Of a stretch of DNA of 64,000 nt, positions 47,188 through 58,162 are shown in pieces. Below the pieces are notes generated by a model. It worked only from the letters and a program-made list of their open reading frames with translations, had not been told where the DNA came from and did not search any database. Numbering within the stretch: the stretch's first letter is position 1; each line of letters opens with the position of its first letter. The stretch comes from Argopecten irradians (lineage: Eukaryota; Mollusca; Bivalvia; Pectinida; Pectinidae): NCBI RefSeq assembly GCF_041381155.1, contig NC_091138.1, forward strand, positions 19,717,255 to 19,781,254, written 5' to 3'. The position numbers and the translations under genes were made by a program.

Positions 47188-49840
47188 AACATATAACATT
47201 TCACTCGGCGAAAATGGGGGGTCGGGGGTGAAGACATCCCCCTCCCCGTCGGGGGGGGGGGGGGGGGTGGGGGCAATTGCTCACCCTTTCCCCTTCCGGC
47301 GCTTCCTACGCCCCTGTTTCTGATGTATTCAATTCAAACTTTTGCACTTATGAGAAAAGCACGTGTGGAGATCCAAGATTTGATCAACAAGTGTCACTTT
47401 CATAGGTCATTATAACCAGAAACTATATGTACACTGTATACATAATACATGTGATATGATATATAAATTCTATTATAAGCGTGCATGCTGAAGCATTCCC
47501 GCGTTGTCGACCACGTGATTCTCTGAGCCTTATTCGATTTGCCCTCTTCTTCTTATTCGCAGGTAATTCGCAGGTTTTCGGCCTCATTGGAAGTCAGGAG
47601 ACTTATGGAGAGGCATTGATGGGCTCCGTGATTGCGGTGACTGATAGGTTTTTTTTAACCCCTCCCTACACCGACTAGAAATTGAGTTCCGGCTGCGCGC
47701 GCAATTAAAACGTAGTATTTACAGTTCATATAATACAAGTTAAAAATGCTAGTATAGCATATTAAGTGGAGCCTGAAGGATATAGAATTTGATTTCTCAT
47801 GAGGTATAATGTCATAATTAATATTTTAAAATATAGTATTTGGCATTGATATAGAAATTGGTGGTAATAGTGGCGGGGCTTTCCCCAGACATCTATTGAC
47901 ACCAGTTGGTATAGTAAAGTTTGATAGTGGACACACTATAACTTAAATTCTAGATTAATTGGGTAGATACTTAAAATTTTAGGCCAGTATTAGATTGTCA
48001 CTAAAATGATTTGGCCTTGTACTTAATTATTTGGAAAACGATCCTTGGTTAACACACAGAATCAGTCGGAGGCGAACTTGCTTGGATGATGTTTCCAATG
48101 GTTGTTCAGTCTGCTTTTGAAGATATTGACATTTGTTGCACTCGATACGTCGGTAGGAAGACCATTCCATAGGTTTACCACACGGTTCGAAAAGAAGTTT
48201 CTGCTTGAGTTTAGTCTGAAGGACTTCTTAAAGATTTTATTGGCATTTCCTCTAGTAGCTGTGTATGTTGGTTTTTGAAACATCCTTCTTGAGTCTATAG
48301 AATCTATTTTATTGATAATTTTGTAGGTTTGAATCAAGTCGGATCTTTTTCTCCTATACTCCAGCGTTGGGAGGCCAAGTTTTCTTAGTCTCTCACCATA
48401 TGGGATGTCCTTTAGGGAGGGTATCCTTTTAGTTGCTCTTCTCTGGACGTTTTCAATAGCTATTTTGTCTTTCTGGTACATTGGTGACCATATAGTTGAA
48501 CCATACTCTAGGTGGGGTCTTACAAGTGTCTTGAACAATATATTGAATACATCTGGGTCCATGTAGGTGAATGTTCTGAAGATTACCCCCATGATTTTGT
48601 TTGCTTTCGCTGTTGCGTTGTTTACATGTTCAGTAAAAGTTAATTTGTGGTCTATAGTCACCCCGAGGTCTTTTTCAGATGTAGTTTTCTTGATTGTTAT
48701 CTTCGAGTTGCTATCTCCAATAGTGAATTTTGAATTTTTGAATCCATTTCCGATTTCCATATGTTTGCACCTATCTAGATTGAGTTCCATAAGCCAGGTG
48801 TTTGTCCACTTAGTTATGTTGTTTATGCTGCTTTGGAGCTCATGGATATGTGTTATAGTACTTGATGCTGAGTATAATTTGGTATCGTCTGCGAAAAGCT
48901 TTGTGATACAGGTAGCAGCTTCTGGTATGTCGTTAACATATATTAAAAATAGCACTGGCCCAAGTACGCTGCCCTGTGGGACTCCACTGCTTACTGTTTG
49001 CACATCAGATTTTTGGCCATTAATAATAACTCTCTGTTCCATTCCAGATAGAAAGTCTTTTATCCAAGATAGTAGCTTCCCTTTAATTCCGTAGCTTTCA
49101 ACTTTATGGAGAAGCAGACGGTGAGACACTTTGTCAAAGGCCTTTTTGAAGTCAAGGTAAATGACGTCGATGTTATAACCATTATCTAAAGCCGTTATCC
49201 AGTCTTCTAGTGTCTCTAGTAGTTGAGTTGTACAAGATCGCCCATGTCTGAATCCATGTTGTTCTTTAGTGAAAAAATTGTTGGTATCCATATGTTTGAT
49301 TATTGCGTCACGAATTATACGTTGTAAAATTTTAGAGGGAACAGACGTCAGACTAATGGGTCTGTAGTTTCATGGATCTTTCCGTGACCCCTTTTTGTAT
49401 ATAGGGCTAACGTTGGCCTTTTTCCATTGGTTGGGGAGGGTCCCTTCTTGTAGAGATTTCCTGTAAATCAAGGTGAGAGGCCGTTTCAGTTCCTTGATGG
49501 TTTTAACGATGAGGTTGGGGTGAATGTTATCGGGTCCAGGTGACTTGTTGCTATTGATTTTTAGTACAGCTTGTTCAACTATTTGTTCCGTTATTGGGAC
49601 ATTTTCCAAGGGAGACTGGTATGTTCTTGATGGTAGTTGGGGAAGTGGTTTTGAAGGATCATCTTTAGTGAAAACACTAGCAAAATAATTGTTCATTATA
49701 TTTGCTACCTCTAAAGGGTCTTGGGTGATGATCCCCTCTGTAGATTTGACACTGAACATTGTCGGCGCTGTTTTGGTTTTAGATCTCACATATTTCCAAA
49801 ACCCTTCTTTGGTTTTCAAATCTTTGAGGCAATTTGCTCG
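47188..49840 (-). mobile_element. Non-LTR retrotransposon copy 1 (Jockey/CR1-like group), 5' truncated
   Basis: Reverse transcriptase coding region plus an about 870-bp 3' tail ending GAAATGTTATATG (minus strand). The same tail ends copy 2, so it probably belongs to the element. The 5' end is cut in the RT N-terminal region and abuts the 3' end of copy 2 directly. The tail holds a long G/C homopolymer (47250-47270). Confidence 0.8.
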
Positions 49841-49852
49841 TACATATAACAT
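48062..49852 (-). pseudogene. Reverse transcriptase of copy 1, one in-frame stop
   Basis: Encodes the RT of a Jockey/CR1-type LINE: NKSPGPDNIHPNLI, then (after the stop) NYRPISLTSVPSKILQ, QHGFRHGRSCTTQLL, DVIYLDFKKAFDKVSH, GVPQGSVLGPVLF and the catalytic FADDTKLY. A TGA at 49370-49372 interrupts RKDP|NYRPIS; otherwise the frame is open for 409 residues to the natural stop. The endonuclease domain is absent. The first few codons are beyond the junction with copy 2 and are not element sequence. Confidence 0.85.
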
Positions 49853-52741
49853 TTCACTCGGCGAAAAGGGGGGTCGGGGGTGAAGACATCCCCCCCCCCC
49901 CCCCGGGAGGGGGGGGGGGGGGGGGGCAATTGCTCACCCTTTCCCCTTGCGCTTCCTACGCCCCTGTTTCTGATGTATTCAATTCAAACTTTTGCACTTA
50001 TGAGAAAAGCACGTGTGGAGATTTTATTTGATCAACAAGTGTCACTTTCATAGGTCATTATAACCAGAAACTATATGTACACTGTATACATAATACATGT
50101 GATATGATATATAAATTCTATTATAAGCGTGCATGCTGAAGCATTCCCGCGTTGTCGACCACGTGATTCTCTGAGCCTTATTCGATTTGCCCTCTTCTTC
50201 TTATTCGCAGGTAATTCGCAGGTTTTCGGCCTCATTGGAAGTCAGGAGACTTATGGAGAGGCATTGATGGGCTCAGTGATTGCGGTGACTGATAGGTTTT
50301 TTTTAACCCCTCCCTACACCGACTAGAAATTGAGTTCCGGCTGCGCGCGCAATTAAAACGTAGTATTTACAGTTCATATAATACAAGTTAAAAATGCTAG
50401 TATAGCATATTATGTGGAGCCTGAAGGATATAGAATTTGATTTCTCATGAGGTATAATGTCATAATTAATATTTTAAAATATAGTATTTGGCATTGATAT
50501 AGAAATTGGTGGTAATAGTGGCGGGGCTTTCCCCAGACATCTATTGACACCAGTTGGTATAGTAAAGTTTGATAGTGGACACACTATAACTTAAATTCTA
50601 GATTAATTGGGTAGATACTTAAAATTTTAGGCCAGTATTAGATTGTCACTAAAATGATTTGGCCTTGTACTTAATTATTTGGAAAACGATCCTTGGTTAA
50701 CACACAGAATCAGTCGGAGGCGAACTTGCTTGGATGATGTTTCCAATGGTTGTTCAGTCTGCTTTTGAAGATATTGACATTTGGTTGCACTCGATACGTC
50801 GGTAGGAAGACCATTCCATAGGTTTACCACACGGTTCGAAAAGAAGTTTCTGCTTGAGTTTAGTCTGAAGGACTTCTTAAAGATTTTATTGGCATTTCCT
50901 CTAGTAGCTGTGTATGTTGGTTTTTGAAACATCCTTCTTGAGTCTATAGAATCTATTTTATTGATAATTTTGTAGGTTTGAATCAAGTCGGATCTTTTTC
51001 TCCTATACTCCAGCGTTGGGAGGCCAAGTTTTCTTAGTCTCTCACCATATGGGATGTCCTTTAGGGAGGGTATCCTTTTAGTTGCTCTTCTCTGGACGTT
51101 TTCAATAGCTCTTTTGTCTTTCTGGTACATTGGTGACCATATAGTTGAACCATACTCTAGGTGGGGTCTTACAAGTGTCTTGAACAATATATTGAATACA
51201 TCTGGGTCCATGTAGGTGAATGTTCTGAAGATTACCCCCATGATTTTGTTTGCTTTCGCTGTTGCGTTGTTTACATGTTCAGTAAAAGTTAATTTGTGGT
51301 CTATAGTCACCCCGAGGTCTTTTTCAGATGTAGTTTTCTTGATTGTTATCTTCGAGTTGCTATCTCCAATAGTGAATTTTTGATTCCATTTCCGATTTCC
51401 ATATGTTTGCACTTATCTAGATTGAGTTCCATAAGCCAGGTGTTTGTCCACTTAGTTATGTTGTTTATGCTGCTTTGGAGCTCATGGATATGTGTTATAG
51501 TACTTGATGCTGAGTATAATTTGGTATCGTCTGCGAAAAGCTTTGTGATACAGGTAGCAGCTTCTGGTATGTCGTTAACATATATTAAAAATAGTACTGG
51601 CCCAAGTACGCTGCCCTGTGGGACTCCACTGCTTACTGTTTGCACATCAGATTTTTGGCCATTAATAATAACTCTCTGTTCCATTCCAGATCCATTCCAG
51701 ATAGAAAGTCTTTTATCCAAGATAGTAGCTTCCCTTTAATTCCGTAGCTTTCAACTTTATGGAGAAGCAGACGGTGAGACACTTTGTCAAAGGCCTTTTT
51801 GAAGTCAAGGTAAATGACGTCGATGTTATAACCATTATCTAAAGCCGTTATCCAGTCTTCTAGTGTCTCTAGTAGTTGAGTTGTACAAGATCGCCCATGT
51901 CTGAATCCATGTTGTTCTTTAGTGAAAAAATTGTTGGTATCCATATGTTTGATTATTGCGTCACGAATTATACGTTGTAAAATTTTAGAGGGAACAGACG
52001 TCAGACTAATGGGTCTGTAGTTTCATGGATCTTTCCGTGACCCCTTTTTGTATATAGGGCTAACGTTGGCCTTTTTCCATTGGTTGGGGAGGGTCCCTTC
52101 TTGTAGAGATTTCCTGTAAATCAAGGTGAGAGGCCGTTTCAGTTCCTTGATGGTTTTAACGATGAGGTTGGGGTGAATGTTATCGGGTCCAGGTGACTTG
52201 TTGCTATTGATTTTTAGTACAGCTTGTTCAACTATTTGTTCCGTTATTGGGACATTTTCCAAGGGAGACTGGTATGTTCTTGATGGTAGTTGGGGAAGTG
52301 GTTTTGAAGGATCATCTTTAGTGAAAACACTAGCAAAATAATTGTTCATTATATTTGCTACCTCTAAAGGGTCTTGGGTGATGATCCCCTCTGTAGATTT
52401 GACACTGAACATTGTCGGCGCTGTTTTGGTTTTAGATCTCACATATTTCCAGAAGAGCTTGGGGTTGGTTTTGATCTTTGAGGCAATGTCCTGCTCGTAC
52501 GAATATTTAGAAAGTCGTAGTGCTTTAGTTGCTTCGTTTCTGGCTTTTTTGTAATTATCAAAGTTTGTAGTTGTCTTACAGTGTAAGTATTTTGTCCAGA
52601 GTCTGCTTTTCTTTCTTATTTTATCTTGAGCCTCGCGGTTTATATATGGTTTCCTTCGGCTTTGATTTCCTAGCTTATAGGTTGGGACATTGTCCGCTAT
52701 TTGTTTCTTCAGCATGGAAGAAGACATATTTTTTAGAACAT
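49841..52741 (-). mobile_element. Non-LTR retrotransposon copy 2, longer at the 5' end
   Basis: Almost identical to copy 1 through RT and 3' tail, and extends about 280 bp farther 5' into the RT linker region. The homopolymer in its tail has become a C-run followed by a G-run (49889-49926). It lies head-to-tail with copy 1 with no spacer. Confidence 0.8.
50675..52727 (-). pseudogene. Reverse transcriptase of copy 2, stop and several frameshifts
   Basis: Starts in the linker (REAQDKIRKKSRLWTKYLHC). It shares the TGA of copy 1 (52023-52025). Extra damage: an 11-bp duplication near 51685-51700 (GATCCATTCCA twice), a small deletion near 51378, and a one-base insertion near 50782 that alters the C-terminus. 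FADDTKLY and the other RT motifs remain readable. Confidence 0.85.
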
Positions 52742-52750
52742 AGATCTAGT

Positions 52751-53164
52751 TAGAACGAATATACGTATCCGGCCTACTATATCTTTCGGCCGGTTTTTGT
52801 AGGTTTCCAATTATTTTATGCGTATACATGCATTTACATATTATTTTTGTCCAAAACAAACATAACTACCATTCTTAATATCTACCGTACCGCTCACAAG
52901 ACGTCAAATTCACAATTTGTGGACTTGCCGTATAAATACCCTTCAGTAAGATCTCCATATGTGTTATGTAAAAAGAAATAATGCCTCGACGAGAATTTGA
53001 TATTTATGTGGTTCAGGAGGTTTGCGATATCAAACAAGTACGATAAAATGCCAACAAACGTTTTATAATGGTATGCATAATCATTAATTTGCTCCATTAG
53101 CAGTAGCTCTAAAGACGACACCATTTTCTGTCTAAAAGTCTTTTAAGCTACAATATTGCAGCTA
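52751..53164. mobile_element. 414-bp element with 9-bp target duplication, copy 1
   Basis: Starts TAGAACGAATATACG, ends ATATTGCAGCTA, and is flanked by AGATCTAGT / AAATCTAGT (one mismatch in 9). It matches the copy at 59048-59566 almost throughout (AATTATTTTATGCGTATACA, CCGCTCACAAGACGTCAAAT). Non-coding; 9-bp duplications are seen with Mutator- and Merlin-like transposases, but the ends are not recognised. Confidence 0.75.
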
Positions 53165-53173
53165 AAATCTAGT

Positions 53174-53646
53174 TAGCGCAAATCGAGGAGCAGGACTGCT
53201 GAGGTGCGATTTTACATGAGACGTATTCTTACAAAAACTGGAACGATCGAAAATCTATCAATAAAAATAAGACACACATTCATCTATCCGCCTCTTTAAA
53301 ACAGACGTATACGTATTCTAAAGTTTTGAGACGGTCCCTAGTTTTGGTTTGCAGATGGTCCCTAAATCTCATTGGCGCTTAAAAGTAACATCGAAATTAA
53401 GCGCTCATCTGAGTATGACTGAATAGCACATGACAAGCCTTACAAAAGCAGGGTGACAGCTGGACAGTGGACTGGGTTGAGATCGAAGAGAAAGAAGAAT
53501 ATGGGTCGTTGTTTATTATTATTTATTATCCATAGCCCGTAAATAGGGTCAATGCGTAACAGCAGGTAGTTTTTTGGCTTAATCACCAGGTGGAGTGAAA
53601 GTGATTATAAAACTCGTAAGTAGAGCACTTCGTTTGAAATCAGTGG
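53174..53646. other. Spacer between transposons
   Basis: AT-rich to neutral sequence. A short ATG-initiated frame near 53500 with a leucine-rich start (MGRCLLLFIIHSP) ends at a stop without a donor. No gene called. Confidence 0.5.
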
Positions 53647-54004
53647 ATACTCCAGGGGTTTCCGACTTACGATCTTACGATCTCTGAATGCACCCCTGGA
53701 CAATCCTTATAGTAAAACTGAATGAAAAAGCAGCTAACGTGAATATAAAAGTAATATAAAGTTAATTATTTCAGAGAAAAGAAAAAATCTTAACCAATCA
53801 CAGCTTAGCAAAAATTTCATGTAAAGACTACAGAGAGAGCAACGCCCATCTTCAAAGCAACAGTCAACCACAGTGTACATATCGTTATACGTGTACATCA
53901 AAAGGACTAAATTACCTGTTCTGTTGCCTCCAGTTTTACTATGATAAAGTCCAGGAGTGTAGAGATCTTAAGTGACCAGAATTCAATCTCTGGAGTTTCG
54001 AGGA
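53647..54004. mobile_element. Foldback element, copy 2 (about 358 bp)
   Basis: The ends ATACTCCAGGGGTTTCCGAC and ..CTCTGGAGTTTCGAGG pair as diverged TIRs. The interior (AGAGAGAGCAACGCCCATCT, CTGTTGCCTCCAGTTTTACT) matches copy 1 at 46853-47162. Confidence 0.75.
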
Positions 54005-54160
54005 TGCTCACTTGATAACCTGCACTAAATCATCATGTACATAGACTTACATTTTATGTATTTACATGGAAACTAAATAGAAGATCTTATGACATATGTA
54101 CATGTAATTTGATTTCATTTTACATAAAAATAATTGTTTTGTTGAGACTATCAATATATA

Positions 54161-57100
54161 CAGTTGGGAGCAAACTAAACTTGGTATCTAGTGCACTTTG
54201 TAGTGCACATGTAGTGAACAACGTAGTGCACTAGACTAAACATTGTAGTGCACTAGAGTGCACTACGATGTGAACTCCAGTTCACTACAGTGTTAACTCT
54301 AGTGCACTACAGTGTTAACTCTAGTGCACTACAATGTTAACTCTAGTGCACTACGTAGTGCACTTCAGTTTTACATTGCCTGTACGTGATACACACATGT
54401 TCCAGTATAACCTTACAAATACAAGTATATTCAAATTTGTGGTATAACTTATACTCATTTTGATATAAATAAATGAATGAATTTTCCGAATTGACGTAAT
54501 ATGGGGGATGAAAGTAATCCCAACAGTGTGCATGGACAATTAAAATTGCCAATTAAATAACTTGTATTTTTAGATACAGTGTTCATACATTTATTCTAGC
54601 TAGATTATAGGTTTTACCAGAAATTTTATACAGTATATTATCTAAATATCTGATTTTACACATTCATTTACGTGATGGTCGTATGTATACCTGAGCCAGC
54701 ATACATGTGTATGTTAGTTAAATTTCAGGTAAAACAATTCATATCCAGAGGGCAGAATAAGTGTCAGAGTGGCGAAATACACATACAATATAGCTAGGTT
54801 GGTTTGGGTGGGGCTGGGGTATAAAGGAGCCCAAGGGGTATTGTCTGCAAGCATGTTTGTATTACACATATATACATGTACATGTACATGTCCATGTACA
54901 CATGTAGTATAAATTTAACCATATAGTACATAATTAATAAACCCCTCTCCATCTCCTCAAAAGATATAATAAAATAAAAACAAGATACAAAACAATGTGA
55001 ATACATTATCTTCATTTTGAGGGAAAAAACAATATAATAACAATTATTCTCAATTGAAAGAATAGGCATATTTTGATGAAAAGTAACTATATAAGTTTAT
55101 TATAAAACCACATGGGGTCAAGTAGACAGTTATAAATAGACTTCACTAAACTAATCGGGTACAGAGGCTGTCACAGCATGCTATATATCTATTGAATTGA
55201 ATGCTATAATGGACCCCCTGGGGTTAAAGAAAATCGGTATACCTTACCTGTGACGCCTGACTGATCAGCTCAGGTAAGGTGTCACCTCAGGTGGTGGGAT
55301 GGGGAAATAGGGAGAAAAGGGCCCTATAGCTAGGCCTAGTGACCATAACGACAGACCTGTGTGCCAAGAGTTTACAGTATACAAGTCATTTATGTATGCG
55401 GGTACAGTGTATACCTATATCCCCATGTACAATGTACAGTACATGTATATCAGTGTATGTGACAGACTTTTGTACCAATTACACATCAATTAAATATGAT
55501 AACAATTAAATAATTAATATGTACACGTATGTAGTTAGAAATCCTTGATATGTATATGATAAAAATATTGTATTTTATGTGTATGTGTAAACACTAAAAC
55601 ACAACATGAATTATATGCGACACTCCACATTATTTTAATGTACATGCAGGTCGATGATCATCACTTTTAGTTAATAATCTTTTAATAAATGTACACAACT
55701 TTTGCTGCTTAATTTTGATACAGATTTCATATGTTTATACATATATATACGGTATATAGGAACAGAGATTTAAATAATATACTATTTAAATCTCTGATAG
55801 AAATAAATAAAAAAATTAATGTATCAATCAAAATATATTTCTAATATTATGATGTAATATTACATGTGTAGAAATATATGTTTAAACAGAAATAAGGATT
55901 TGATTTAAATAATTAGACTCATCAACGTGGTCCGTTTATCATATGGAATGATTTCGCAAATTTGATTGACTGATCGTCCCAATCGCACAGCTGTTAAATA
56001 ACCATATAAATTTCTTGCTAGAATTAATTAACAGAGTCAGAGACATATAAAATCTATATTTGTTTATCTCTGACAGAGTTATTTGGGTACAAAGGTAGCT
56101 AATAATAAGAACTTTTTAATAAATTTCAACTTAATTTATTTCAGTTAAATTGTTGACTCTTGACAAAATACAAAGTTCTGTAACTTTTCAAAAATCAAAA
56201 CTCATAGGGCACTTGTTCACCTGTATTTTCAGGAATCACAATTTTTGTGTTAATTGAACTGGCTTCATAGGTAATTACAGGATTAGGGGAGGGGCAGTCA
56301 TGCATGACAAGACAGGTGAACCCTAGCTTGGTTATTGCCCTAGGCCTGGAGCCTGGCCAGTACAGGTAAAATTCACCAAACGACTTATGAGGGTATAATA
56401 AAAGTGTAATAGCCAAAAACTGCTAAATGTACAAAATCTGACATTTTAAATGTGAAATACAATTATATATAGCTGTTAATTTCTAGAATGGCAAAAACAA
56501 AGATATATGATTCAAATAAAAAAATAAAAAAATGAAAAAAAAACCAATTAATTAAATACATGAAATAAATTAAAATAAATATAGCTATTTATATCTAGAA
56601 TACCTAATATTTGATCTGAGTAATAAATGTAGCTATTAGTAAATGTATTATAACAAGTATAAACTATTTGATCCTAATAACTAAATTCATTTATTTTCTG
56701 AAAAAAATATCTAAAGAAAAGATGCATGTGGTCAAGCCATATTGCAGCTTACGGTATAGTCTTTACTTTACTATTAAAACTCATATTAGGCTGAATTACT
56801 CAGATGAAACCCATATATAATAATGTACACCAATAAAAGTAACCATTTTAATTAATAAATAAATTATTTACATACTAACTTAGTTATGCTAATTTTTAAA
56901 TACAGAGTACATTTGGTAATTCATCTGAAATAAAAACCATTCGATGAATTTATATACATGAACAGATTGTACATGTACAATTTATGCAATAAGTAGGAGT
57001 ATCAGGCTCATTTATCTTGTGCACTACGATGTGAACTCTAGTGCACTACACTGTTAACTCTAGTGCACTACGTTGTTAACTCTAGTGCACTACAATGAAT

Positions 57101-57236
57101 GTGAACTCTAGTGCACTACGATGTTAACTCTAGTGCACTACGATGTTAACTCTAGTGCACTAGCTAGTGAACCGGAGTTAACTTTACTTGTGCACTCCAG
57201 TGCACTTCACTACCAAGTTTAGCTTGCTCCCAACTG
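54161..57236. mobile_element. 3.1-kb TIR element with subterminal GTGCACT repeat arrays
   Basis: Terminal inverted repeats CAGTTGGGAGCAAACTAAAC TTGGTA and TACCAAGTTTAGCTTGCTCC CAACTG, bounded by TA at 54159-54160 and 57237-57238. Inside each end lies an array of 22-24-bp units (GTTAACTCTAGTGCACTACA + AT) at 54195-54365 and 57017-57205, with palindromic TAGTGCACTA cores. TA plus CAGT ends resemble Tc1/mariner, but no transposase is recognisable inside and the superfamily is uncertain. Confidence 0.8.
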
Positions 57237-57942
57237 TACTTTATATTAAATGGAGCCTGAAGGTCTTCAAATTAATTGAGTTTGAGGTAAGGAGGTTTTA
57301 ATAATCATACAGCTCTTCATAGCATGAAGCCAGAAGGGACACTTGTGCAACCTGTGGAGCTCTCTCTAAGACTGAGAAATACAGCATCTCTTGAAAAGTT
57401 GTCTCCCCTTTCTACTTATTGGCTAAGGAAAACTGGATGTTCCAAATCAACCAGGATCAGTTGCCTATGAAGATATAATCTCAAAACCAATGTACAATTA
57501 CATTATGAAATCAATACAGCAATCAAATTAATTACAAGATAAAAAATGTTATGTAAATACTATATTTCCTTTTCATATTTGTGTGAGCATTTACAAGTCA
57601 ATGTCCAAAATATTATTTTCATGCAGTTAAACTCTGCAAGCAAGATTCTACATGTTGTTGGCACTTTCCATAAATGGTGTTGTCACATAATATGCCATAC
57701 AAACCAACATCAAAATGGACTGAATGTCACTGTTTGCCACATATTAACAGGGTGTTATATTATATATCCATGTAAACATATTCTACTCTGGTCTGATAAT
57801 TAAGTATTATACATGTAGCTATAGGTCCAATGTCTCTATTTAAGTTTGTGTAATGTAATATTTCATGTAGCTGCACTCTTATAAGGCTTTTGCCTTCGTT
57901 GATTTTATATTTACTTATATTTAGTTGATATTATTATTACAG

Positions 57943-58162
57943 CGTCCTATGATTATGGTTGTGTGTACTGCAAGGGGAAAAGCTGTCAGTATAAAGGTTC
58001 TGTAATGGCCGGGGATTGTACTGCTCTCGGCACATACAACGATACACTCTTGGAGACTGGGTGGGGAATATTGGACATTTCCGCTGGCTATGGCAAGGTC
58101 AAGTTTACTGACCAAGAACTCATGTACGGTACTGGTTTTATTGAAGGAGTGCTCACATACAA
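57943..58162 (+). CDS. PLBD-like exon (probably exon 2)
   Basis: Acceptor TTATTATTACAG|CGTCC (needs one base from the previous exon), donor TACAA|GTAAGT. Encodes SYDYGCVYCKGKSCQYKGSV then DCTALGTYNDTLLETGWGIL. Four cysteines in the first 30 residues suggest a disulphide-linked N-terminus. Confidence 0.9.

Noticed and set aside
47481..47678. ORF beginning with a hydrophobic stretch (SLIRFALFFLFAG), identical at 50129-50326; considered as the missing PLBD signal-peptide exon
   Set aside because: It lacks an ATG in that frame, lies in the duplicated LINE tail and occurs twice, so it is part of the repeat.
48567..49094. 175-residue plus-strand ORF
   Set aside because: Antisense of the reverse transcriptase.
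57319..57471. ATG-initiated frame of about 50 codons upstream of the PLBD exon
   Set aside because: No signal peptide, no donor before its stop, no similarity recognised.
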